A stretch of 64,000 bases of DNA from Marsupella aquatica (Eukaryota > Marchantiophyta). The notes beneath the pieces were generated by a model. The model saw only the letters and a program-made list of their open reading frames with translations. It was not told where the DNA came from and did not search any database. Made by a program: the position numbers and the translations under genes. Shown piece after piece: positions 47,601 through 58,015 of this stretch. Positions within the stretch are counted from its first letter, which is position 1. Each line of letters starts with the position of its first letter. The stretch is from the NCBI GenBank assembly GCA_973895155.1, contig OZ316896.1:20150001-20214000 (forward strand). The letters are read 5' to 3'.

Positions 47601-49204
47601 GTTTGGATGCAGATGGAATTTCAGACCCAAGTTCGGACAGGAGGCTTGCAGGAGGAGAGGGTCTTGACCACATGTCGGCAGAGAAGGATGGAGATGCGAG
47701 ACCCAGTCACCGGCATCGCTCTGAGGGGTTAGCAAGTAGGAGTATGGGAGAGATCAACGCAGAAAACTCAACAAAGACAGACAGGGAAGAAGGTGAAATG
47801 TCACCTTCACCGGATCTTGAGGACAGAAACGATTCGAAATATGGTCACGGCCATAATGTCACAAACAAATACAAAGTTCGAGATGGTATGGAAACTCTGA
47901 GGAGTCAGTCCTCTGGTCAGCACGAAGACTCTGAAGGTAATGGTGATCGAGACGGAGATGCTGACGATGAAGAGGAAAGTGCAAGTGAGAACATGTCAGA
48001 AGATGGTGATGTCTCTGATAATGACTCCGGGGATGCAGATGATGCCTCACGTGATGAGCACGATGACGAAGAAGAAGATGAGGAAGCTGGGCAGGAAGGG
48101 AAGGCAGAGAGTGAGGGTGAGGCTGACGGCGATGGAGATCAAGACCATGTCGAACGAGATCGGTTGTCCTCGGCACCGTCTTCTGATCTCTCATTCACGT
48201 CATGCAAACCCCTGGCTGCATATTGGGGTTCCGCTGATCTGCCTGCTCTAACGCTCAACAGTTCCAGTGTTGTCTATGGTAACGACAGTTTCTATGTCAT
48301 TTTCAGGCTACACCAAACGTTATATGAACGAATCTTGAGTGCTAAGAAGAATGCAATTGCTGCTGAGGCGAAGTGGAGATCAACTAAGGATACAGCGCCT
48401 CCAAATCTCTATGCCAAGTTCATGAGAGTTTTGTATAGTCTACTGGATGGGTCTACAGACAATGCCAAGTTTGAGGACGAGTGCCGTACCATTATTGGGA
48501 CACAATCATACATTCTGTTTACCCTGGACAAACTGATCTTCAAGCTGGTGAAACAGCTTCAGGCAGCAGTCTCTGATGACACGCTGAACAAGCTTCTTAA
48601 CTTGCATGCGTACGAAAAGTCTCGTGGCCCGGGGCGATTTATTGATCTTGTGTATTTTGCAAATGCTGCAGTTCTCCTTCATGACGATAATATTTACCGA
48701 TTTGAGCATAGATTTAATTCCAGTGCTTGTGTTATACAGTTGATGGAAGGTGGCAATGATAAGCACGAGATACCTGCAAATGCATTGGAGTTTGCATTCT
48801 CGTCTTATCTTAACAATTTTCTAAAATCCATACCGGATGAGAAAGACTGTCACAGGGTGTTTCTCGCTAGAAACAAACGGAAACTTGCAGACCAAGAAGA
48901 TGATTTTGCATTGCAAAATGGGGTGGCGAATATGGAAGTTGTAAATGGCCTGGAGTACAAAATTTCCTGCAATACCTCGAAGGTATCTTACGTCCTCGAC
49001 ACCGAGGACTTTTTCCATCGACCGAAGCGTCTGCGTAGACCTGATGGAGCATGCAGCCACTACAAGGATTCTGAAAATGGCATTGCCATACAACCTCATC
49101 GGAACGGAGGAAGCCGCGAGCAGCGATTCCGCAGTTGGTTCGATGAAACCTCAAGGTCTCTACAAGAGACCAATTCATCATTCAGCAAGGTCCGGAGCAA
49201 ATAA
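44615..49204 (+). CDS. SNL: SIN3-like (SNL) transcriptional co-repressor, intronless
   Basis: Scaffold of a histone deacetylase complex in the nucleus. One uninterrupted frame of 1529 residues. PAH1 is at about 52-118 ([20 protein letters not shown]...FLPKGY), PAH2 at 137-205 ([17 protein letters not shown]...FLPD) and PAH3 at 378-441 ([11 protein letters not shown]...FNDFLS). The HDAC-interacting domain begins near 538 ([20 protein letters not shown]) and includes [20 protein letters not shown] and [13 protein letters not shown]. An acidic stretch lies at about 1110-1175. The Sin3 C-terminal domain follows, with [20 protein letters not shown] near 1217 and [20 protein letters not shown]. The start MKRSRE agrees with plant SNLs beginning MKR; the in-frame ATGs at 44687 and 44693 are less likely. 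Plant SNL genes that I know have many introns, so the lack of any is unusual. Confidence 0.95.
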   Translation: [1529 protein letters not shown]

Positions 49205-51520
49205 GCAGCTCTAGCCCTGGCCCTCATTAGTAATCTAAAGATTGTGGGCAGAAAGTTTGTTTCCTGTTTACTGGCCACCTTAGACCATATTAGTGGCGAA
49301 GTGTTTAGTTTTAGCTGAAGAGTCCTACAGGTAGGCTGCTTTACGACCTTCCATCACATTTCAAAATTGGTTGTTTCGAGAGATAAAAAAATAAAAATGG
49401 TTCCACTTGGTCTAGCATCCTAGAGGAACATGGTTGCATTGCAACAAAATGAAGTTTGAAGGATTCGCAGTCCTTCATATGCAGGCTGCGGAGCCGGAAA
49501 ATGGCCAGAAAGTTTGAACAGCTTCTGTTATGCGGGGCAGGTTGGTCGTCTTCTAGGTGGAAGGGGAGCTATCGTTCCATACTGAAATACAATTGTTGAT
49601 GGTATAAAGCGCATGGTTCCTTCCAGCAGTCGACGACGGACCTGCGACAGGCTGAAATTAGATGTTGGGGCTTAGGGTTTAGAGTGAGCTCTGTTTCGGA
49701 AACCAAGTTGAGGTCAAGCCTCTGTAGGTTTCCCCCCCACCACCATTCTCTCTGCCCCTCGTTCCTGTCTACCTGTTGCTGCTTCCCCTATCATCGCTGC
49801 ATTTATCTGTTGAATGGGGCTTTATTAGATTGTTACTTGACCATCTCTTGATGGTGCTGTGCATTCGGAATGGAGAAGTTAATCAGGAACAGCAGGCTGT
49901 GGCCGGCATCTCAGGTGGACCATCATCTATCTTTGCTTTAGGTACGTCTAGTCTGTGACTCCCTGAAATCTCCTAAGGTTCACAGCTTTGTGGCTCGGCT
50001 GATGTGAAATATATCGAGTTCACAAATTTATCCTTCGAATTTGGATAATAGGAGTGACTTTCTGGCTAGTTTTTTCAAAATTTGTTAGGCTTTAAGAGTG
50101 GAGGAATGGCTCTCATTCTTAATGAGTCGAGCATTGAAGCTCGTGTGATGAAGGAAATTTACATGAATATGGATCACGGAAGTGAAATAATTACCTGAAC
50201 ACAAAGAAACTCGTCAAGTCTTGGGTTCCGATCTTGTTTTTGATGGGAACTCTCAATTCTAATTAGTATTTCAGTTATAGAATATACCTGACCTAAGTTT
50301 TGGTTTGTCGTAACTGATGTGTATTGTGGCGAGTGACTGTACGAGAATGGACAATGGGACTAGAGGGTAAGAGAAAAATCATTCTATACCTAGCAAATTT
50401 GGACGTTTATGTCTGGAAATTGGATACTCTTGAGAGGATCTTTGTCATTGCTGCAAATGAGCTTCATCTGGAGGTTGTGTGAGCCCAATCATAATATCTA
50501 TCTGCTCTAGCGCTTGTAAGAACTCCGAGGGCTACAACGATTCAAGTGCTTTTACTTTAATGGTTTTCTGAACTGCATGGCACTGCGAGCGATGTAGCTG
50601 ATTGGGGGACTGCTTAAATGCCTGCGGTGGGCTGGAGGACAGAATTCAACTACGGTAGGGCAGAAAATGAATCTGGGATTAGGGCAACTTTGTAGGCGAT
50701 AAGAAGGATTGTCATGAATGATGTTTTTGGTTAATAAGGTGAGAACATGAACGAGTTCCGAATGGCAACCTGTGAAATCTTGGCCAGTATTGCCTGTCTA
50801 TCTTAGTCTTGAATGCCCCGTCCTGTCATTGATGTTCTAGGAGCAATTCATTTTGCAAAGGGTGTTAAATTTATCTTCGTAACTAAGGTGTCGAAATCAG
50901 GATAAGGTGATGATTGTAAATGTAGTCAAGGATCTACAGAAAGGAAACTAAGAACCTTGGGGGACCATTTAATTCCACCTTAAGCCCTAGTCCTCAGGAT
51001 ATTCCCCAATGCTCTAAGGTCAGAACCTAGGGGAATACCTAAACCCGAAGGCTGTGAGGGCATCATTTGGGGGTTTTAACACTTCTTGCTGGTTCACATT
51101 CAGGAATATTAGTGTCTGCATGACTATAGCTGTTCAGTAACTGGATTGGGATACTGGAGGCCACTACAAAATGTACTAGAAATGACAGGAAGAGCCTGAG
51201 AAATTCCTTAGTTGTCTACAGCAGAGTAGAAAGGGGCTTCGGAGTTTCAGCGTTCTGGACAGGGTTGGCGGAAGTGGGCTCAAGCATTAGAGCCTCGGGT
51301 GATTCTCTGTCGTTTCCTGTTGAAATTTGGCAAGCTTCTGGCAATGATAACGAGTCCAACAAGAACTACTCCAATTTCTACAGGTCAGTCATATTCTCCT
51401 GACCAAGAACAAACGAATCAGTGTATGCTGCCAAACAAGGGCTGTAAATGTGTGCCTTGAGTCAATTAAACCCTAAAGTGGACAAAGAGCTACAGTAGTT
51501 TACCTGAACACTTTCTACTT
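49205..51520. other. SIN3 3' UTR and gene-free stretch
   Basis: AATAAA within AAAAAAATAAAAATGG near 49390 could be a poly(A) signal. Beyond it there are only ORFs under 65 codons and no repeat of note up to the ndhE relic. Confidence 0.45.
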
Positions 51521-51529
51521 GAAGTTAAT

Positions 51530-51718
51530 GAACTACTAAATATAAATCTAGTTACTTTTCCTAATTATCTGGTCAATTCACAAATAAAAGGAGAAAATTT
51601 CTCTATTTTTATAATATCTATTGTAGCAGCCGAAGCAACCATGGGTTTAGCCATTGTTTTAGCTATTTATTGTAATAGGAAATCAACTCGCATTGATCAA
51701 TTTGATTTGCTAAAATGA
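51530..51718 (+). pseudogene. ndhE: Nuclear relic of plastid ndhE (NAD(P)H dehydrogenase subunit 4L)
   Basis: The plus strand encodes [13 protein letters not shown], then [20 protein letters not shown], then [20 protein letters not shown] and DLLK-stop. This is the C-terminal two-thirds of NdhE, a membrane subunit of the plastid NDH complex, whose usual forms read NFVTF, KGxIFSIF, AAEAAIGLAI and YRNRKSTRI. The 5' third is missing and no other plastid gene flanks it. Differences (AATM for AAAI, YCNR for YRNR) fit a decayed insertion. The stop TGA is followed by TAA, as if a final TGG codon had mutated. It is a nuclear plastid-DNA insertion, not an active gene. Confidence 0.87.
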
Positions 51719-53950
51719 TAATGATTTCATTACAATTAATATCCGTGCATCTTTACCTGTGATCACTAATCCATTGGGACCTCAATAGATAGGAAGTCCT
51801 GCTGGAGGCACAGATCAGGCATATCTTGAGTAAGCGGATGTTCAATAGAAGACTGGAAGTCTTAACTACATAGGACCAGTAAATGAGCACCGCCCCAAAG
51901 GCATCACTGCATTTAGAGGCAAGATTGGAAGCTGAGGTTGAGGATGGACAGTTATATAGAGGCGTAGATTTTACAATGGTTGTCCGCTTGGAGTCGGCAG
52001 TACCAGGAAGAATGAAATGAGCGACTGAGATCATTCTGCATTCTGCAGTAATCTTCTGCCATGAATGATACTACAGAGGCTGAATATTGTTAGAAGTTTT
52101 GCATGGACAGTTCATCTTTGTGTTGCGTCTGTTTGAACGAAGAAAGAAGAATTTTAACCACTTCAGTTTTGAAATAGACAACAGGAAACTATAAACAATT
52201 TGAAACCGACAACCAGAAATTGAAAAACCATTAGGGTCTGTCAAAGTTCTCTTGTAACACTTTGGTTATGGTTTAATTTTTGTTGGATCGTACCACCCTT
52301 ATGGGGTAGGTATTTTGGTAACCCATAACTATTCTGTCCTTGCCGTAAGTGTGTTTTATGTCCTGAGCCGTCACTCACGTACAACTATGCTGTTGACATG
52401 CCCTATTGGAGCTGTAAGGCATGATGCATACGATCCTGCATCTGGCTCTTTGTCAGACTCCACGGCCAAGTGTTTGAAGGTTGCAAAGCGCCCTGCTTCA
52501 AATAGTATGTAAAATTTACACCCGTGGAGAAATAATGAGGGAAAAAAGAAAGAACCCCTTGGATAACCAGTAAACCAATCCCTATTTTACCCCATTTTGA
52601 AAAGCTTAGACAATATCACAGAAGATCTCCCCACGGTTCTGTTTTTGTTTGTTGGTTTGGCAAAAAAGGCAAAGAGCCCAATGAATGAAAAGGAGGAAAA
52701 CCTTTCTGAATATGAAGTCCAACCCAGCAGAGGAGGATAGGAGAAGGAAAGCCAAGACCCGCTCGAGGAAAAGGAAGTGGGTGAGGATTGTGCTTAGTGT
52801 AAGGAAGCACCCAGAAACAATTTTAAAACAAAATTTAAAGAAAACTGCTGGAAAGACTTATGCAAACAGAGAAAGAAAGTGAATAAGTTGCCAAACTGAG
52901 AACTCTGCTTGTGGGAATTAAGCAAGAGTAGCAATACTTGTCATCAGACGACTGACTCTTTCATTAGACGAGATGAGACACGTGCCCCACTTTCAGAAAT
53001 CATGTTGCCATTATGCACTATAGCCAAATGCTTTGAGTAGGACTGTTTCCATTACAGTTTCTAGTATATATATATACTAGCCCAATGTATTTGCTTTGCA
53101 TAATATTGTCATAGTAGTTGCTTTTGAGCAAAACTGTTGTTGTGCCTAAGTCCAACACAAGTGCACTTGGATGCTGCAGGGAGTCAGCTAATTGGATTTC
53201 AAGGAATGTATGAATTGCGCCGAGAGTGACAAGTTTGGCATGGTAAAGATGCCCAGTGGTGCCCAGAGTGGCATGGCTGTGTGGTTCACTTGAGTGGAGA
53301 TTGATAGGTCTTGGGTTCAAATGTTGTAACTGACTCTTCCCTTTTTTGTGGGGTTTCACAGCTTTCCCCTCAAATTTTAAAATTTTAATGAAAATGCCTA
53401 TTGGACCTTTGAGTCCATATCTTGGTTAGGAAAAAATGCCATCAAAGTTAAATGGCTAGGGAGTCTTCCTAAATACACCACATCATGACATTATGACATC
53501 AAAAACAGACCTTGAGAAAGAAAGACCTTGAGAAAGAAAGGGTGGGATTAGGTACCTGAGTGAAGGAAATCCTTAAGTAACTGAAACTTACATAGACCAC
53601 AATGTTTGACAAGATATTAGGACGAACCATGACAATTTGCAAGGACTACTTTGAAATATTTTACTCATTCAAATAGTACCTGTATTTGTATACATGCACT
53701 GTTCAGGTTGTCAAGAAGTGCGTAGCAGGTCGTTCAGCAAATTTTGAAGCACAAATGTACACCAGTAACTTGGGGAATGCGTGGTTGTCTCATTAGGCCA
53801 AAAGTTGATAAGCATGGATCTTTAAGGGAAATGCATTCAAGATGCATGAACGAGTTTTCTTTTGCTTCATATGTAAAGCTACTAAAAATTCCAAGACACG
53901 GAAGATTTTGTGAATTGTTGGGCATGGATTCATCAACCCCCACAAAACAA
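51719..53950. other. Gene-free stretch
   Basis: No supported ORF. Near 53200-53330 words such as GGTCTTGGGTTCAAATG hint at a Pol III B box, but no A box or tail is convincing. GACCTTGAGAAAGAAAG is directly duplicated at about 53509-53541. Confidence 0.4.
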
Positions 53951-53955
53951 AAATT

Positions 53956-54052
53956 CATCGATGTTTACAGGAAAGCTGGACTATTTTGCGTTTTATCAAT
54001 CCCGCTAAAACTAAAAAGCATCGATGTTACAGGAAAGCTGGACTGTTTTGTG
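53956..54052 (+). repeat. 35-bp direct repeat with a 63-bp period
   Basis: CATCGATGTT(T)ACAGGAAAGCTGGACT followed by (A/G)TTTTG(C/T)G lies at 53956-53990 and 54019-54052. It makes the ORF 53744-54130 (128 codons) look internally repetitive; I do not call that ORF a gene. Confidence 0.85.
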
Positions 54053-54130
54053 TTCCAGGGAATTCACCTATGGCCTGTTTTCACATGCTTAGAAACAATT
54101 GCAATGCTGTCTTTTGACGTCACTCAGTGA

Positions 54131-54915
54131 GCTCAGTTAATTCGTGATGTTAGTAACTGTCACCATGACCCTAAATAACACGTAACTGGAACCACACTCA
54201 ATCAAATCCCACAATGCTGTCGGATTTCAGACCAAATCATTCTCGTGGAAGAATCACAAGGACTGAAGTTTGTGTCTATCGATCTTGCTAAACTAAAATT
54301 GTATCTCTTCTCACTCACTGGTGTTGTTGGGTAATTCTTTCTGATAGATTACAAGAAAAGATCGAAGAGATTGCTTTTGTTCACCATATACGTAGCCGTA
54401 GGGCCATCCAACTGAAGGTCAAAATTATCCGAACTGGCGGACGAAACCGAGCACGAAAGTCTTGAGCTTCACGACACCTAAAGGCTATTCTGAGTGAGCA
54501 AGAATCATGCTTGTATTCTAAACTATCGATCTTACTACTACTGTTCTTGTGGTCAGCCTTTAGTTAGCTAGTACTGTAGTGAGCCCATAGCATGGTGAGG
54601 AAAGACGAAACACAATGAAAAAAATTTCAGTACAAGGTAGCTTCATTATGCCAATTTCAGCTCATCAAATACATGTAGTGAAGAACATGTACGAGGCTGC
54701 AGCAATTAATCAAGTGCTTGGCAATGAACACAGAACTCAGCAGCAGGATCGATTGGCAGCAGTAATCCACTGCAGAAGCTAAGCAATCAATGTCATGACC
54801 ATAAACAGAACTCTGGAAGGCTGCATTACTCGTAGATTATTTGCAGGACCTCGAGTGGAGTTTTTCGTAAATTAAAGCAATAACAACATAAGGTTGAAAA
54901 GATCAAGTCTATACA
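54131..54915. other. Gene-free stretch, possibly 3' UTR of the minus-strand ORF
   Basis: No ORF of note. If 54916-55653 is a gene, its 3' UTR lies here. Confidence 0.4.
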
Positions 54916-55653
54916 CTAACTGTAGGGCAAAATTTTGGAGTTGAGGAAAGTCGGCAGCCTCTTTTCGACAAGCCTTCTCAACTCCAAGCTCTTCTGGTCC
55001 AAGCTGCCGTTGTTGGCCAGGTCGAGGTGCTTGAATTGTGAGAGATGCTCGGCCTGTACGGCCTCAGCGATGGTGGGAAGGTACCTTGCTGGCAGGCCCA
55101 GGCGTTGTAATCTCGACAAGTCCTGCGACTCTTTTGCCCTCGCGAACACGCTACTGATGACCTCCTCTACCAAAACCTGGCGAGAAGATTCCCACCCCGT
55201 GGCGAGGTCCAAATGCCTCAGAGAACTCAAATCGACCTTGATGTTACTCTCGGAGTTTCGGGCTCGATTGCCGTTGATGTTCAAGCTCTCCATCGTGAAG
55301 CCGGTCATTTTTTTGGGTTTCTGGCTCTTCTGGTGCTTGATTGATGATACGAACTCCGTCTGGATCAACCACGCGTACTCCATTGGGTCCAGCTCCTTGC
55401 TTTGGAAGTACTCTTCGTCTTTTTTGAAACGACCTCCATAGTCATCCAGTTCTTCAAGGCTAGGAACTCGGTGGAGGCGGACCCCTTTTCCCTTGTCGGC
55501 CTTTGAGTACCTCTGTGGACCCCTATTGCGTAACATGCCTCTGCTGTACATGGACATGACTTCGAATGGATCGGATGACACCGTTCTCTGTCCTGACCTA
55601 GAAGATATCCACGGCGCAGTTCTGGGGCATCTCCAATCTAATGAGTTGAACAT
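54916..55653 (-). CDS. Hypothetical protein with leucine-rich motifs
   Basis: Open frame of 245 codons from ATG at 55653, single exon. I do not recognise the family. The N-terminal half is basic and includes KADKGKGVRLHRVPSLEELD and a DPMEYAWLIQTEF block. The C-terminal half has three spaced words: LSSLRHLDLA, LSRLQRLGLP and LSQFKHLDLA. They look like degenerate leucine-rich repeats, separated by helix-like segments. The length without a stop in DNA of ordinary composition, and the protein-like residue mix, argue for a real or recently real gene. Nothing upstream shows further exons. It could also be a fragment of a larger LRR-type gene. Confidence 0.55.
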   Translation of the reverse strand: MFNSLDWRCPRTAPWISSRSGQRTVSSDPFEVMSMYSRGMLRNRGPQRYSKADKGKGVRLHRVPSLEELDDYGGRFKKDEEYFQSKELDPMEYAWLIQTEFVSSIKHQKSQKPKKMTGFTMESLNINGNRARNSESNIKVDLSSLRHLDLATGWESSRQVLVEEVISSVFARAKESQDLSRLQRLGLPARYLPTIAEAVQAEHLSQFKHLDLANNGSLDQKSLELRRLVEKRLPTFLNSKILPYS

Positions 55654-56780
55654 GTATGATTGTGGAATGGTCTTGTTAAGAGCTCCTCAGTTATATTGAT
55701 TTCTCAACGAGGTCAGTTCCAATTCTATGAAATTTTCTACGAAATTCCTGGAGAGTCCTATTCAATTCTATTGGAACGATCGGGTCATGCCAATAAGTAA
55801 CGTAGCTCTTTCTAGTTGCTTGTTAGCCTAAAGTAATACGGACAAGCACGTCAAGCTTCTGAGACCTCCCTTCATGATTCTAGAATGGAACGAAATAACA
55901 TTGGCTCATCACATATATCTAGAGATCTATAGGCGCGAACCAATCGGAAATAGTCTATGCTGTGATTCTGCTATCATCCACGAAAGGCCCGAGACAAATT
56001 CTGCATCAATTGGGTTTGCACAAGTACAAAGTTCAAAGCAATCGGTGGCTGCCGGCCAGCTGCTGCTCTTGATTGGCTACGGATCCCAAGCACTGGATTC
56101 TTCAGGATACATTAAGCGCTTGCTTGAAAATTGTTGGCTCTGGTGGAAACACTAATAAATTCTCAGCTGGCGAAGCAGATTGATGCCAATCATAGTACGC
56201 AGCAATTTGCTTCTAGCAGGACTTAGGCTGAGAATGAACAGCAGACCAATAGCCCAACGTACATAATGCAAAGTTGACATACGTTGGACTAGAGTTTCGC
56301 ACCTGCACTGAAAGCCAAGAGCAGAATAATGGCCGGGACTCAGATTCACGTATCAGATGCTACGTCGCGCGCGGGCGTTGCCTTCAAATATTTAGCCTGT
56401 AGAAGATCAGACCAGACCGAGCTAGTGTCACATTATTTGGCCATGACGTTGTCCTCAATCGTACGCGTACGTACTTTCCTGAGCCTCGCGCGCCATAACG
56501 TTCGAGACGCCGGACGTTTCCCAGATGTTCCGTAACGATGATGAATGCTTGTTAGTCGGAGATCGTTCTCATGTTCTCATGAAAAAATATCACTGCCAAT
56601 CAGGCTCTCGTGTTTTACATCTCCTCCCTAACTCTGCAACCGATCATTGATCACTACGGCAATCATCCCGCATTGCACAAAATAACCAGCTCTTGCTTTG
56701 CTATCTAATTGAAAGTCCGCCTGCGTTGCTTTCCTTACTACGGGCTTGTGTTTGTGCTCGAGACCTGCGATTTGCGACGC
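55654..56780. other. Gene-free stretch upstream of the hypothetical gene
   Basis: Short ORFs only. If the minus-strand ORF is real its promoter is here, but no TATA box is clear. Confidence 0.4.
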
Positions 56781-56781
56781 C

Positions 56782-57026
56782 TGAATTGAGATCATGGCCC
56801 AATTACACTGGTCTTCATCGGCCGACGCTAAACCATGAATTGAGATGGCCGAATCAAACTGGTCTTCATCGGCTGACGCTAAACCAAACCAGGACTCCGG
56901 TCAGATGCTGTCGTTCAACACAATCGTACGCAAACTTGGCCTCCCCTCAGATGCTGTCGCTCCTTGTAAATTGTACAGTAACTAACTACTCAAACTGGGC
57001 GTCCCGTCAGATGCCGTCGTTCAACG
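56782..57026 (+). repeat. Two interlinked short tandem repeats
   Basis: TGAATTGAGAT...ACTGGTCTTCATCGG(C/T)(C/T)GACGCTAAACCA occurs at 56782-56835 and 56836-56886. CAGATGC(T/C)GTCG then recurs three times (56902, 56948 and 57008) with AAACT(T/G)GGC in the spacers. Confidence 0.8.
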
Positions 57027-57820
57027 GAATCACAATTTATCAATGAGCTTTCCATGACTGACAAAGTCAGCAGGGCAGGCCTTTCTGTTGATCCCAGTCG
57101 CGCGAGGAGGGGATGATTCACACTGTTCCCATGACAATATCTCTATCCGGCCATATGACGATGAATACCAAGCACGCACCCTGCAAAGGTACCCCATGCC
57201 AGGAGTAAGCTCCACGGCGCGGGTGGATTGAGTAAGCCCTAATCATCATGGCTTTCAACGACCGTCAACCGAGAGAGCTCGGGCCAAAGTCCTCAGAATC
57301 GACCTCGGGATTGTCAGCATTTCGCAAATTGTGTGACGCCATGATTCTCGCAGGTTAGAGCTCGAGAATCTGGATCAATCGGCAGCAGCCACAGACGCCA
57401 TGCCACAGTGCCTGCCGGGCGCAAGCGGCCAACTTTCGATAATTCTTAGGGCCCAGATCCTCGTAAGAATCCTCCAATTCGTCGTCTCTTTCGCATCCTT
57501 TCCTTTGGCTTCAAGTGAATTTGGTTTTCCAAACGGATATACATCTCCTTTACTGAGTAGCCTTCATGATTGCTAGTGTGTGTAGGCAGCTCGAAGATGC
57601 GTCTGCAGACATGGAGAGCCAGCTTAGGTGGGAGATAAGCTATGACTGTGTGCAGCTTGGCCGGCTCAGCAGAGGATTCTCGCTTTTGGGATTTTACTTT
57701 GAGCCTGGTGAGATTCATTGTCTTTCTTCTGGTTCTCAGATTTCCCTTGTTTTCCCCCTTTATTGGCCCTTTATTGGGTCCCAATATTGGGTCTCCCTGT
57801 ATCAAGCTTCTTGGCAGTGT
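57027..57820. other. Gene-free stretch
   Basis: The minus ORF 57446-57805 (119 codons) is Lys/Arg-rich without a motif and overlaps open plus frames. No gene called. Confidence 0.4.
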
Positions 57821-57824
57821 TATG

Positions 57825-58015
57825 TATAGCCTTTCTGTTCTTTGGCAATGTTATAGATATAGCTTTCTGTTCTTTGGTGTATATATATTGGCTTTGTTTT
57901 GCTTCTAAAGTATACCTATAGCAAGCAATTGGTTCCTTAGCAGTATTGGTTCCTTAGCAGTAATATATATATAGCTTTGTTCTGCTTATAAGTATATCTA
58001 TAGCTGCAAGCAGTT
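57825..58015 (+). repeat. AT-rich region of short duplications
   Basis: TTGGTTCCTTAGCAGTA is directly duplicated (57929-57945 and 57946-57962). TATAGC(T)TTTCTGTTCTTTGG also occurs twice (about 57827 and 57856). ATATATATAGCTTTG words surround them. Confidence 0.7.

Noticed and set aside
53744-54130. 128-codon ORF
   Set aside because: Contains a 63-bp-period DNA duplication in two different frames and has no motif.
57446-57805. 119-codon minus-strand ORF
   Set aside because: Low-complexity basic sequence and overlapping open plus-strand frames.
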